Notes: generated from the sequence alone by a model not told the origin. Positions 44,188-53,065 are shown, counted from the first letter of the stretch. The stretch is DNA of 55,492 nt from an uncultured Verrucomicrobia subdivision 3 bacterium (GCA_903875465.1 CAIQWB010000024.1:1-55492); one strand, 5' to 3'. Numbers and translations: made by a program.

Positions 44188-45400
44188 CGAAGCAAACTTG
44201 ATCGTTGGTTTGGAGATTGGCACCTCCAAAATCTGTGCGGTCATTGGTGAAATCAATACCGAGGGTGCCCTAAACATTATCGCCTTGGGCCAGGCTCCCG
44301 CCCGTGGGGTACGCAAAGGGGAGATTGTAGACGCTCCGCTGGCGGAGGAATGTGTCCGCCACGCCATTGTGGAGGCCGAGCAAATGGCCAACGTGGAAAT
44401 TCGCGATGTCTTTCTGGGGGTGACTGGAGGGCATGTGCGTGGTTTCACCAACCGTGGTGTCCATCGAGTCCTGTCCGCCGACCGGAATATTACAGAGGAC
44501 GATGTTTCGGATGTCGTCAAAAACGCCCGGGCGATCAACCTGCCTGCTGAAAATTCCATTATTCATGACGTGCGCCAGCATTTCTTGCTGGACGGCCAAC
44601 CGGGCATCGTCAATCCCGCAGGCTTTGTGGGCAAGCTTTTGGAAGTGGATGTGCATGTGGTGCATGGGGTGACCAACCGCATGCAAAATTCGGTCCGGCT
44701 GGTGCGGAACCTGAATCTCGAGGTCAATGAAATTGTGTTCAATGGCCTGGCCTCCGCGCTGGCTTTGCTGAGCAGCGAGCAAAAAGAGCTGGGTGCGCTG
44801 GTCATTGACCTGGGCGGGGGGACAACGGACTACGTGGTATATGTCAACGGTGTGGTTCGCCACACGGGGGTCTTCGCCGTGGGAGGCGACCACATTTCCA
44901 ATGACTTGGGGCATGGTTTGAAAGTTCCGCTTTCCCGGGCGGAAAAACTCAAGGTGGAATATGGCACCGCCGTGCCGGACGAGGCCGCCAGGGGCCAATC
45001 CATCACGATTACCAACGAAATGAATTTGCCCATCAAGACCCTCAACCTGGAGCATTTACAGCGCATTATGTCGCTGCGTCTGGAGGAATTGTTCCAGATT
45101 ATTCGGTTGGATTTGGAGGAGGCAGAGTTGCTGCCTTACATTCAGGGCGGAGTGTTTATTTGCGGCGGCGGCGCGCGTATCCCACACATCGCACAATTGG
45201 CGGAAACCATTTTTCAAGCCCCTGTGGCCCTTGGCCACACGGGTTCGCTGAGTGGACTCAAGTCCGCCCTGGACCAGCCGGAATTTCTCACGGCCATCGG
45301 CCTGGTCAAATACGGTTCCATGCGCAGCCCCAAACCGGCCCCGGCCGGCTTTTTGCCCAATCTCAAGACCATGTTTAACCGGTTTCTACCGCAACGTTAA
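44180..45400 (+). CDS. ftsA: Cell division protein FtsA
   Basis: FtsA is the actin-like ATPase that tethers FtsZ to the membrane. The protein (406 aa) has the first phosphate loop LIVGLEIGTSKICAVIGE, the 1C domain with GVTGGHVRGF, the second phosphate loop VIDLGGGTTDYVVY, and the adenosine site FICGGGARIP. The C-terminal FLPNLKTMFNRFLPQR can form the amphipathic membrane-targeting helix. A canonical FtsA beside an unusual FtsZ suggests the FtsA-FtsZ contact is kept. It is followed by the ftsZ-like gene after 12 bp. Confidence 0.95.
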   Translation: MFDEANLIVGLEIGTSKICAVIGEINTEGALNIIALGQAPARGVRKGEIVDAPLAEECVRHAIVEAEQMANVEIRDVFLGVTGGHVRGFTNRGVHRVLSADRNITEDDVSDVVKNARAINLPAENSIIHDVRQHFLLDGQPGIVNPAGFVGKLLEVDVHVVHGVTNRMQNSVRLVRNLNLEVNEIVFNGLASALALLSSEQKELGALVIDLGGGTTDYVVYVNGVVRHTGVFAVGGDHISNDLGHGLKVPLSRAEKLKVEYGTAVPDEAARGQSITITNEMNLPIKTLNLEHLQRIMSLRLEELFQIIRLDLEEAELLPYIQGGVFICGGGARIPHIAQLAETIFQAPVALGHTGSLSGLKSALDQPEFLTAIGLVKYGSMRSPKPAPAGFLPNLKTMFNRFLPQR

Positions 45401-45412
45401 CCCTGTTTTGCC

Positions 45413-46711
45413 ATGACCCCCAACGCTGAAACGCCAACGCCCGCCTGGGAAACCACCGGTTCACCCGTCATCAAGATCATCGGCATCGGTACCGCCGGCG
45501 TGGCTTTGCTAGAAACCCTGGCCACTGCGGAATTTGCGGGGGCCCACCGGGTGGCTGTGAGCACCGACCAGTCTTCGCTTAATGTCTCGACAACTTCTGC
45601 CAAACTATTGTTGGAAGCCAAGGGTTTGCGCGGTTTGGGCACTGGAGGTGACGCTGAGCGGGGGTATGCGCTGGCCGAGGAGAATGTGGCGGGTTTGAAA
45701 TCCGCCTGTACCGGGGCGCAGGTGGTTTTACTTTTGGCGGGCCTGGGGGGCGGGGCGGGCAGCGGCATTACCCCGGTGGTCGCCCGGGTGGCCCGGGAAT
45801 CCGGCGCGCTGGTACTGGCCTTTGTCACCCTGCCGTTTGATTGTGAGGGTAATCGCCGTTCGGCGCAGGCCAAGGCCAGCCTGGCCCAGATTAAGGCCTT
45901 TGCCGATGGTGTGATTTGCCTGCCCAATCAAAAGGCCTATAAACTTATTGATGAGCACACCAGTGTGGTGGACACCTTCCGGATCACCGGCGGCCTGTTG
46001 CTGGAAGCCATTCGCGGTATCTGGCAATTGATGACCCGCCCGGGTCTGATTCAAATTCATCTGGCCGACCTCTGCGCGCTCGTGCGTGATAAAAATGCCG
46101 AGGGGGTCTTTGCGTTTGTGGAGGCCAGTGGCCCCGCCCGTTCCCGCGAGGTCATCGATAAATTGCTGGCCCATCCGCTGCTGGATGAGGGCAAGGCGCT
46201 CACCGAATCGGATGCTGTCATGGTCAGCCTCATGGCCGGCTCCGACCTTACCATGGCCGAGGTCAACCGCGTCATGGAACAGATTACTCGGCAATGCGAA
46301 CGCGCCCAGGTCATCATGGGTGCCATGGTGGATGACGCTTGGAAAACCCGTCTCTCCGTCACGCTCATTGCCGCCAAACACAGTGCGCCCCCTGTACCGG
46401 AACCCGTCGAGACCGCCTTCCACCGTCCGGCTCGGATTGGCGGCCGGCCCACGCCCACTGTGACGCCCAGCCCTTCCGCCAGTCCCGTTGCCAACCCCGG
46501 TCCCAGCCCGCTACAAATGCAGCAACGTGAACAACTGGTTAAACAACATGCCCCGGGGGGACGCCGTAAAGCAGATGGCAAAATGAAACAGGAAATGCTG
46601 CAATTGGGGACCATCACCAAAGGCCGCTTTGACAAATGCGAGCCGACCATCCACAAAGGTGAGGATTTGGATGTCCCCACCTACTTCCGCCGGGGCATGC
46701 CCCTCAACTAA
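45413..46711 (+). CDS. ftsZ: Divergent FtsZ-like tubulin homologue
   Basis: This protein (432 aa) occupies the ftsZ position and keeps the tubulin fold order: a Gly-rich N-terminal loop IIGIGTAGVALLE (about 22-34), STDQSSL in place of NTDAQAL, the G-box, and a tail with the conserved FtsA/ZipA-binding peptide DLDVPTYFRR (about 419-427). Key motifs are altered. The G-box GGGTGTG is GGGAGSG (112-118). In the T7 loop, NxDxxD becomes Q214-x-H216-x-x-D219, losing the residue equivalent to E. coli Asp209 but keeping Asp212. Polymerisation is still likely; GTP turnover may be slow or changed. A Pro/Ser-rich linker (about 325-385) joins the tail. It converges on the kinase gene with 3 bp between stops. 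Confidence 0.88.
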   Translation: MTPNAETPTPAWETTGSPVIKIIGIGTAGVALLETLATAEFAGAHRVAVSTDQSSLNVSTTSAKLLLEAKGLRGLGTGGDAERGYALAEENVAGLKSACTGAQVVLLLAGLGGGAGSGITPVVARVARESGALVLAFVTLPFDCEGNRRSAQAKASLAQIKAFADGVICLPNQKAYKLIDEHTSVVDTFRITGGLLLEAIRGIWQLMTRPGLIQIHLADLCALVRDKNAEGVFAFVEASGPARSREVIDKLLAHPLLDEGKALTESDAVMVSLMAGSDLTMAEVNRVMEQITRQCERAQVIMGAMVDDAWKTRLSVTLIAAKHSAPPVPEPVETAFHRPARIGGRPTPTVTPSPSASPVANPGPSPLQMQQREQLVKQHAPGGRRKADGKMKQEMLQLGTITKGRFDKCEPTIHKGEDLDVPTYFRRGMPLN

Positions 46712-46714
46712 CTT

Positions 46715-49700
46715 TTAAAATCCAGCCTCCATCCGGGGCGTGAAATCCTCCCGCTGAAACGCTTGGTTAATTGAGATGTGTTCGTGCGTTTCGGTACTTC
46801 CGTTGTGGGCGTACCGCCGGATCAAGCCATCCGATTTGCCTACCCAGAGGGTTGCCTGGCTCACCCTATTGCTGCACGCCAGCACGTAGCAATCCGTTTC
46901 GCCTACGCGTTCATCCGCCCGCCGGAACAACTGGCCAGTCGTGCCCAAGCTGAAGGGGGTGAACACATTGCCCCAAGATAAATTGAAGTAGGCCGTCGGC
47001 ACCGCAGTTTCATTAATGGTATTGGCTAAATTCCCCGTCATCTCCCCGCCTTTGATCCGGGCTCCGGGCACCTGCTGCCAGTAATAATCCAACCCGTCCG
47101 ACCAATAGCGATTGGTGTAGACATAGGGATGGGGCGCCGTCACGATCTCCACGAGGTAACCAGTTCGCGCGCCCATTTTTTCAGTGAAGGTATTCGTCCA
47201 GGTCTCGCTCTGGAAGGCATGCACGGTCCAGCCTGTATCTTGGTACGTCGTTAGGGTGGCATATGCCTGCCGGGCCAGGGCCACAATGTTGGTGGCTGCC
47301 AAGTCGGTTGGTTTGGAGTTGGAGTTGGAGTTGGTTGAGGGGCCGGTCAGGGTAGCCGGTTTGAAGTCGATGATCGCCAGATTTGTAAAGGTGCTGATCT
47401 TCCAAGTACTGCGCGCCTGGCTGCGCCCTTGCAATTGTAGAAAACCAAATACTTCCTCGGCCATTGCCTTGCCGCTGGCATCCTTTCCCAAAGTCCGCCG
47501 CACGGCAAAGAGCGGCGAATCCACCCCGTGGGGTTCATTCAGTTCCATGCGATGGATCAGCTGCTCGGCCGTCGCCGCCGCCGTTTCATCGGGTAGCACA
47601 AATCCCACGGTGAAATTAGTTCGGCCGGCCAAATCATAACTGCCGGCGATCACCTTGCCGGTACTATGGTGGGGCTCGGTGGTGACCAGGCAGTCCACAT
47701 TGCTCACCGCTGCCGGCCATTGGTAGGGCAGTTCGATTAGTGGGCCCGACAAAACCGGCGTGAGCACCGCCGAGCCGGGCAGGGGATCACAGGTCATTCG
47801 CACCCAAAGGACTTGGCCATAGTGCCGGACCTCCCGCACACAGGCGGTGCCCCCAGCGCTCGCGTCCTTGAGCGAGGCCTCTGCCAGCCAGGGCTGCCAC
47901 ACCCCTTCCGGACAGTAGCTTTGCCACCAGATGAATCCCACAGCCGCCAGCCACCACACTCCCAATAACATTAAACCCGTGCTGCCCCCCACAAAGGTGT
48001 GGAGGGATTCCGGTCGCAAGCCCCGTGCCTTGGCCCATGCGGACGCGCACATCAACCGGGCTTGATATTTCCACCACAGTGGATAAAATGCCAGACCCGT
48101 TAGTAACACCGACGTGGCAATAATCCAATTCAGTGGCACCGGGATGGGAAATAACATCAGGCACGCGAACGGTAAAAAGAAGGTGGCCGAGTTCCAGATG
48201 GCGTAAAAGGTGCCAAGGGGTAGCATGCGCGCTCTTTCTTGCGCCGTCATATGCCGGTAGACTTCCCGAGTCTGGCGGGCGGTGAAGAGAGCCAAAATGC
48301 CGCCGCGAGCGAAGGTTAGGTGCGCGGGTTGACGCCCCCGCTGATCAACCCCGGGTGACGGTCCATCCGACTCCCGCTGCGCCCGCCGGTTTAACCACCA
48401 AGGCAGGATCAAAGCCAGCCCTAACGCCAAGGCCATGAAGCCAAAGTTAATGGATTGAAAATGATTCAGCAGCGCGGTTGCCCAGTTTGAGAAAAAGTGT
48501 GCCGCCTCAGGATCCTTTATAAAAACATCCAGCCGGTGGGTTCCCGCGGTCACCGCTCCCTTGGCGTAATAACCCAGAGCCGCACCTCCCAGAGCGATCG
48601 GGGCCACGGCCGCGCCACCCAAGGCTCCCACCAGTCCGCCGGCCACTCCGCCCAGTGCCAAAAACCCGAGAGCCATCCCGCCGTAAGAAAAAATCCCCAG
48701 CGAGAAACCACCCAGCGTGATGCCACCCATGGCCAGGCCGCCAACAGCCACGACTCCCTGGGCAATCCCGCCAATCGCAACGACCCCCCGGGCAATGCGC
48801 ACCCGGCCAGTCGCCGGATCCAAACCTGTCGCGATATGCACCCATGGCAAGCCAAAGAGCGTCGACTGGGTTTGGTAATTAAACCCGGCGTACAGGCGCG
48901 CGCTGGCCGGTGGTAATTTCGCTGCCGAACCCTGGGCGATCGCCTCCATCTGCGTTTTGAACACACTGGCTTGCTGATACCGGCGTTCCGGCAGCTTTTC
49001 CAAGGCGCGAAGGACTACTTCATCCAGTCGCACATCAATGCGCACCTTGTGCGACGGTGGTTGCAGCGGTTGTTCGGGGAATTCCCCGGTGAGCATTTGA
49101 TAAAGCACCACCCCCAATGCATAAATGTCCGCCCGATGATCCACCTCGCCCGGATGCTCCACCTGTTCCGGCGACATGTATTTCGGCGTCCCCATGATCT
49201 TGCCGGCTTCCGTCAGGGCAGGGGACCCGATCGTCGAACCCGCCAGCGAGCCGGCCTCCCCCGCCGCCCCGATTAATTTCGCCAGCCCAAAATCCGCCAC
49301 CTTTACCCGCCCGCGGCGGTCCATGAGCAGGTTTTCTGGCTTGATGTCCCGGTGCACAATCCCCTGATCATGGGCGAATTGCAGGGCATCGCAAATCTGG
49401 GGTACAATCGCCAGCGCCTCGCGGGCCGATATGCGTTCCCGCTGGAGCAGTTCCCGCAGATTCATGCCATCCACAAACTCCATCAGGAAGAAATAGAGGC
49501 CGTCCGCCCGCCCAAAATCGTAAATGGTGACAATCCCGGGATGATTCAGCCGGGCCAGCGCCTTCGCTTCCCGCGCAAATCGTTCCGCAAATGCCCCATC
49601 CTGGCCAATGTCCGGCGGCAGAATTTTCAACGCCACCAGCCGGTCCAGTTCGCGCTGGCGGGCCTTGTAAACCGCCCCCATCCCACCCCGGCCGATCAGT

Positions 49701-49900
49701 TCCAAAATCTCCAATTGCGGAAATTTGGCCGCCAATTCCGCCACGGTCGGGGGTGTGAACGCCCCGGTGCTTTCACCGGGAATGTCCGTCTGTGTGGCCT
49801 CCAGCAGCGCCGCCGCACAACGCGGGCAAATGCCCCCGGTGGTACCGACTGGGGGTGTTGTTCCGCAGCGTGGACATTTTTGAGATGGGATGTCGCTCAT
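46715..49900 (-). CDS. Ser/Thr protein kinase with zinc ribbon, Gly-pentad array and membrane/C-terminal sensor region
   Basis: This PknB-type kinase (1061 aa) starts with a zinc ribbon (Cys9, Cys12, Cys25, Cys28). The kinase domain follows, with GRGGMG (70-75), Lys92, HRDIKPEN (183-190), DFG (204-206) and GTPKYMSPEQ. Residues 372-453 form an array with Gly about every fifth position (for example VVAIGGIAQGVVAVGGLAMG). About four membrane helices follow (near 484-502, 563-586, 590-610 and 640-660), then a long C-terminal region whose last 200 residues look like a LolA-type periplasmic fold. It lies 43 bp downstream of an ECF sigma factor on the same strand, a pairing known in Planctomycetes and Verrucomicrobia. 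It probably controls that sigma factor. Confidence 0.9.
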   Translation of the reverse strand: MSDIPSQKCPRCGTTPPVGTTGGICPRCAAALLEATQTDIPGESTGAFTPPTVAELAAKFPQLEILELIGRGGMGAVYKARQRELDRLVALKILPPDIGQDGAFAERFAREAKALARLNHPGIVTIYDFGRADGLYFFLMEFVDGMNLRELLQRERISAREALAIVPQICDALQFAHDQGIVHRDIKPENLLMDRRGRVKVADFGLAKLIGAAGEAGSLAGSTIGSPALTEAGKIMGTPKYMSPEQVEHPGEVDHRADIYALGVVLYQMLTGEFPEQPLQPPSHKVRIDVRLDEVVLRALEKLPERRYQQASVFKTQMEAIAQGSAAKLPPASARLYAGFNYQTQSTLFGLPWVHIATGLDPATGRVRIARGVVAIGGIAQGVVAVGGLAMGGITLGGFSLGIFSYGGMALGFLALGGVAGGLVGALGGAAVAPIALGGAALGYYAKGAVTAGTHRLDVFIKDPEAAHFFSNWATALLNHFQSINFGFMALALGLALILPWWLNRRAQRESDGPSPGVDQRGRQPAHLTFARGGILALFTARQTREVYRHMTAQERARMLPLGTFYAIWNSATFFLPFACLMLFPIPVPLNWIIATSVLLTGLAFYPLWWKYQARLMCASAWAKARGLRPESLHTFVGGSTGLMLLGVWWLAAVGFIWWQSYCPEGVWQPWLAEASLKDASAGGTACVREVRHYGQVLWVRMTCDPLPGSAVLTPVLSGPLIELPYQWPAAVSNVDCLVTTEPHHSTGKVIAGSYDLAGRTNFTVGFVLPDETAAATAEQLIHRMELNEPHGVDSPLFAVRRTLGKDASGKAMAEEVFGFLQLQGRSQARSTWKISTFTNLAIIDFKPATLTGPSTNSNSNSKPTDLAATNIVALARQAYATLTTYQDTGWTVHAFQSETWTNTFTEKMGARTGYLVEIVTAPHPYVYTNRYWSDGLDYYWQQVPGARIKGGEMTGNLANTINETAVPTAYFNLSWGNVFTPFSLGTTGQLFRRADERVGETDCYVLACSNRVSQATLWVGKSDGLIRRYAHNGSTETHEHISINQAFQREDFTPRMEAGF
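48542..48787 (-). repeat. Coding repeat: glycine-pentad array in the kinase
   Basis: About eight decapeptide units of the type xxAxGGxAxG (residues 372-453) appear in the kinase, so Gly falls every five residues while A, V, I, L and F fill the rest. This is not a normal membrane helix: periodic Gly suggests a beta-solenoid or a tightly packed helical bundle. It sits between the kinase domain and the first predicted membrane helix. Confidence 0.75.
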
Positions 49901-49943
49901 ACCCTCTAAATAAGATTCGCCGCGACGTTGTTACCGGAAATCA

Positions 49944-50708
49944 TTACGCAATGCTCCCCAAAACGGCCAGCACCTCCCGGATTTCCGAGGCCACGGCGCC
50001 GGGTTCGGCCACGGTATCCGCGATCACTGCACGAAACACTTCCCGAAACCGTTTGCGCAGCCGGTGAATGGCCACCCGCGCCGCGCCCTCGCTGGTTTGG
50101 CCAGCCATGGCAATCTCGGGATAAGGAATCTGGCCTCTTTCGGTGGTCAGGTAAGATTTGAGCAGTGCGAATTCGGCGGCCCGGCCCCCCTGCGCATATT
50201 CTTGCTGAAGCCGGGACAGGGCCTCGTCGAGCAGGGCCAGGGCCCAGCGCCGATCATAACTTGTGTCGACGTCATGGGTGCCCGGCGCATCCTGTTGAAA
50301 GCGTTGTTCCGCCAGTTCCGTGTCCAGGGGCAGCAAGACCTGGCCACCGCCCCGTTTCTGACTCCGCAACCGCTCCCCTTCATTTAGCAAAAAACGTTTC
50401 ATCGCCATGCGCAGGAACGTGCGAAACCGGCCTTTTTCCGGCGTGACCACTCTTAAATAATTCTTGGCCAGTAATGCGGCGAAAAAACTCTGCGTTAAAT
50501 CCTGGGCATCATGGGGTGAATATCCTAATCCGCGCACGAGGGCATAAAGTGGATACCAGTACGTGCCGCATAAGGTCTCCAGCGCCCGTCCCGCTGCCGG
50601 CCCGCCTGGTTCCTGTGCGGCCAGGATCACTGACCAACGGGTGGTGACAAATAAAGAGCCACCCGGGGGGGCCGCCTGCGTTGCCGATTCATCGCTGGTC
50701 ATCGCCAT
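49944..50708 (-). CDS. ECF-type RNA polymerase sigma factor
   Basis: This sigma factor (254 aa) has region 2 (LCGTYWYPLYALVRGLGYSPHDAQDLTQ, given here in parts: YWYPLYALVRG then DAQDLTQSFFAAL, about 50-80) and region 4 with MAGQTSEGAARVAIHRLRKR (about 206-225). The insert between the two is longer than in classical ECF factors, as in groups encoded beside Ser/Thr kinases. It is the first gene of a two-gene unit with the kinase. A TATAAT lies 36 bp upstream on the minus strand (50744-50749) but no matching -35 is clear, so self-regulation is possible. Target promoters are unknown. Confidence 0.88.
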   Translation of the reverse strand: MAMTSDESATQAAPPGGSLFVTTRWSVILAAQEPGGPAAGRALETLCGTYWYPLYALVRGLGYSPHDAQDLTQSFFAALLAKNYLRVVTPEKGRFRTFLRMAMKRFLLNEGERLRSQKRGGGQVLLPLDTELAEQRFQQDAPGTHDVDTSYDRRWALALLDEALSRLQQEYAQGGRAAEFALLKSYLTTERGQIPYPEIAMAGQTSEGAARVAIHRLRKRFREVFRAVIADTVAEPGAVASEIREVLAVLGSIA

Positions 50709-50873
50709 GGGTTATAAGGATATTTGGTGCTTTGTTACAGTGAATTATAAACCCGGGTGGATGGAAAATCCCGGATCAAAAATCATGCAGACATCCACGT
50801 TAACCAGATTTGAGCTCATGAGGTGGGTCATGGATGGCAACCAAAATCAGAGGCTTTCATCCACACCAATAAA

Positions 50874-51251
50874 TTATCTGCGCGTGCCGCTGCGTTTACG
50901 GAGCAAGATGGTTTGTTCGAGCAGGGGCAAATGGGCAAGGTCCTTGGGGCGACCCACGTAACGTTTACTGCGGAGAATGCGCGCAAGCGTTAGGACTGCC
51001 ACCTTGACGCCCAGCCACTTGATCCGGCGGGCATTGCGAAACTCCCGGGCAAAACTCAGCAACCCATCGACCCGGTAAAGCAAATTAACTGCCGAGCCGT
51101 CGCTAAGGTCCACCACCGTATTCGCCCTTACCGTGGCACCCAAGCTTTGACATAACCGCAGCATCCGCATGAATTGACGTGGAGCCAAATCGAGCCACAG
51201 ATCCGTTTCCAGTGTGGTAACGGGACAATCTTGCAGGATGGCCGCGCTCAT
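50874..51251 (-). CDS. Small nucleotidyltransferase-like protein
   Basis: This 125-aa protein resembles the C-terminal half of small bacterial nucleotidyltransferase-fold proteins: NLLYRVDGLLSFAREF, then VAVLTLARILRSKRYVGRP and KDLAHLPLLEQT. The first part of the fold, with the metal-binding GS...DxD motif, is not evident, although TVVDLSDGSAVNLL could be a remnant. It may therefore be inactive or truncated. It follows a small gene by 5 bp on the same strand, which resembles toxin-antitoxin-style pairs, but no functional evidence exists in the sequence. Confidence 0.6.
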   Translation of the reverse strand: MSAAILQDCPVTTLETDLWLDLAPRQFMRMLRLCQSLGATVRANTVVDLSDGSAVNLLYRVDGLLSFAREFRNARRIKWLGVKVAVLTLARILRSKRYVGRPKDLAHLPLLEQTILLRKRSGTRR

Positions 51252-51256
51252 GCCGG

Positions 51257-51499
51257 CTACTTGAAACCGTATTTTTTCCTGCTGGAGCGCGTGAATAAGT
51301 AGTGCGAGCGGAGAAAGTTCTTGGGTAACCGCCAGCGCTCGTCGGGGCTGGCGGCGAGACTGCGGGCGAACAGATGCTTTTCGTCCTCGCTCAGTCTGGG
51401 GACGCTGCAGATTTTTCGCAGTACCCGGCTGATTTCTTTTCCATGTTTCAAGTTTACCCCATAACCGGACCTGGTTCGAGGTGGAATTCCGCGGCCCAT
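51257..51499 (-). CDS. Small protein paired with the nucleotidyltransferase-like gene
   Basis: I do not recognise this protein (up to 80 aa) with confidence. The C-terminal half (SEDEKHLFARSLAASPDERW then RLPKNFLRSHYLF) recalls short partner proteins that precede small nucleotidyltransferase genes. The ATG at 51499 is 433 bp after nothing obvious on this strand except the GH27 stop at 51509; a TTG about 16 codons later (LKHGKEIS) is an alternative start. It lies directly upstream of the nucleotidyltransferase-like gene and downstream of the GH27 gene by 9 bp. Confidence 0.5.
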   Translation of the reverse strand: MGRGIPPRTRSGYGVNLKHGKEISRVLRKICSVPRLSEDEKHLFARSLAASPDERWRLPKNFLRSHYLFTRSSRKKYGFK

Positions 51500-51508
51500 C
51501 CCCGCTTT

Positions 51509-53065
51509 TCAGGCCTTTTCCGCCTCGCGGCTCAATTTCAGCAGCATCACCCCGTGCGGTGGAATTGTCAGTTTCAGAGTGCCATTGGAATCCGGCAGGT
51601 TCGCCTGCCGCCAGAGGTCGCGCACGTGCCAGCGGCCGGACAAGCCCAAATAATTCAGTTTGTTAAAATTAATTTTGGTTTCGTCATCCCCGCGATTAAA
51701 AAATCCCAGGGCATGGCTGCCATCTTCCAGGTCTTTTTGGAAGACATCCACCTGGCCAATGGTCGCCACCCGCACAGCCTGCTGGCCCCGGGCATCCTGG
51801 TCCAGGGCGAGCACTTCGTCGTTGCTAAGCAAGCCAAGGGTGAAGGCGTCGAGCTGTTCCAGATCGCAGCCAATTAAGAGGGGGGCCGCGAGCAGGCACC
51901 ACAAGCTCATGTGGGCATACTGTTCCTCCGGCGTCAGGTGAGTCGCATGCAGGCTTGGGCCCCAACCAACGTGCCCTACCACGAGCATGTCTGGATCGTT
52001 CCAATGCCCTGGTCCGGCCACCGCCGCCCAGCGGTCCTGGGTAAAGCCAATTTCCGAAATGCCGTAATTATAACCCGCCTTGGGATTCTCATTCCAGCCG
52101 TCGTAGATATCGGACGTGGTCCGCCAGCAGTTGGCCAGCCGGGCCCAGTCGGCGGCGTGGTCAAAGGGGGCCGTGTTCGACAGGCTGAAAATGATGTCCC
52201 GTTTGGTTTTGCGCAGCGCCGCCGACATTTCCGCCGTATGCGGCACATCATTCGGGTTCCAGTCGAATTTTAAATAATCCATCCCCCAGTCCGCAAATTG
52301 CTGCGCATCCTTGTCGGCAAAATAATATTTGCCCAACCGCCAGTACTTGGTGCTGGACAGCGCTTTCGACCAAGCCCCCAACGAATCGTCACTAGATCCG
52401 CCGGCGTATTTGGCGTAGGAGGTGATCCAAGGGGTCGAATAAATCCCGGCTTTAAGACCCAAGTCATGAACCTGATCGCAGAGCGCCTTCATGTCCGGGA
52501 ATTTGCCATTAGGTTGCAGGGCATTGAGCGGGCCGCCCCGTTGTCCCTGCCAGGTGTCATCAATGTTGACATACGTCCAGCCATGGTTGATCAGGCCGGA
52601 GCTGACCAGCGCTTTGGCTGAGCGCAAAACTTTCGCCTGATCCACGGACCCTGCCCAGCAATTCCAACTGTTCCAACCCATGGGCGGCGTGAGGGCGATC
52701 TGGTCGCCCGCCGCGATGTGAAACGATTTTGTGTCCGTCCCCCGGGCATTGGTGGCATGCAACACCAGGGGGAATTCGCCTTTGGCATCCAACTCGCCGG
52801 TGATGCGGCCGGTGGTGGCGTCCAATTTCAGGCCGGCAGGCAGATGATCCGCGCTGAACGTCATCGGCCGGTCCCCGGTGGCAGGAATCGTGTACAGGAA
52901 GGCGGAACCCGGCCGCACCCCAAAAATGGTTGGTCCATTAATTCTGGGCGCGGGTCCGGGCAAGGGGGTCAATGGAGCCGGCAGCCCGGTCGCCAGCAGT
53001 GGACCCGCGCAGCTCAGTCCCAGAGTTAGATTCACGAAAGCCAGTTGAAAAGTCCGGTGGTTCAT
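51509..53065 (-). CDS. Secreted GH27 alpha-galactosidase
   Basis: This secreted enzyme (518 aa) should remove terminal alpha-D-galactose from plant oligosaccharides or galactomannans. A signal peptide (about 1-26) is followed by a putative Ig-like domain of the He_PIG type (about 40-118, LPAGLKLDATTGRITG). The GH27 barrel covers about 125-415, with TPPMGWNSWNCW, YVNIDDTWQ, the nucleophile Asp268 in YLKFDWN, and the acid/base Asp319 in RTTSDI. An antiparallel beta domain closes the protein. It is divergent from the cysteine synthase gene and not part of the glycan locus at the other end of the window. Confidence 0.93.
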   Translation of the reverse strand: MNHRTFQLAFVNLTLGLSCAGPLLATGLPAPLTPLPGPAPRINGPTIFGVRPGSAFLYTIPATGDRPMTFSADHLPAGLKLDATTGRITGELDAKGEFPLVLHATNARGTDTKSFHIAAGDQIALTPPMGWNSWNCWAGSVDQAKVLRSAKALVSSGLINHGWTYVNIDDTWQGQRGGPLNALQPNGKFPDMKALCDQVHDLGLKAGIYSTPWITSYAKYAGGSSDDSLGAWSKALSSTKYWRLGKYYFADKDAQQFADWGMDYLKFDWNPNDVPHTAEMSAALRKTKRDIIFSLSNTAPFDHAADWARLANCWRTTSDIYDGWNENPKAGYNYGISEIGFTQDRWAAVAGPGHWNDPDMLVVGHVGWGPSLHATHLTPEEQYAHMSLWCLLAAPLLIGCDLEQLDAFTLGLLSNDEVLALDQDARGQQAVRVATIGQVDVFQKDLEDGSHALGFFNRGDDETKINFNKLNYLGLSGRWHVRDLWRQANLPDSNGTLKLTIPPHGVMLLKLSREAEKA

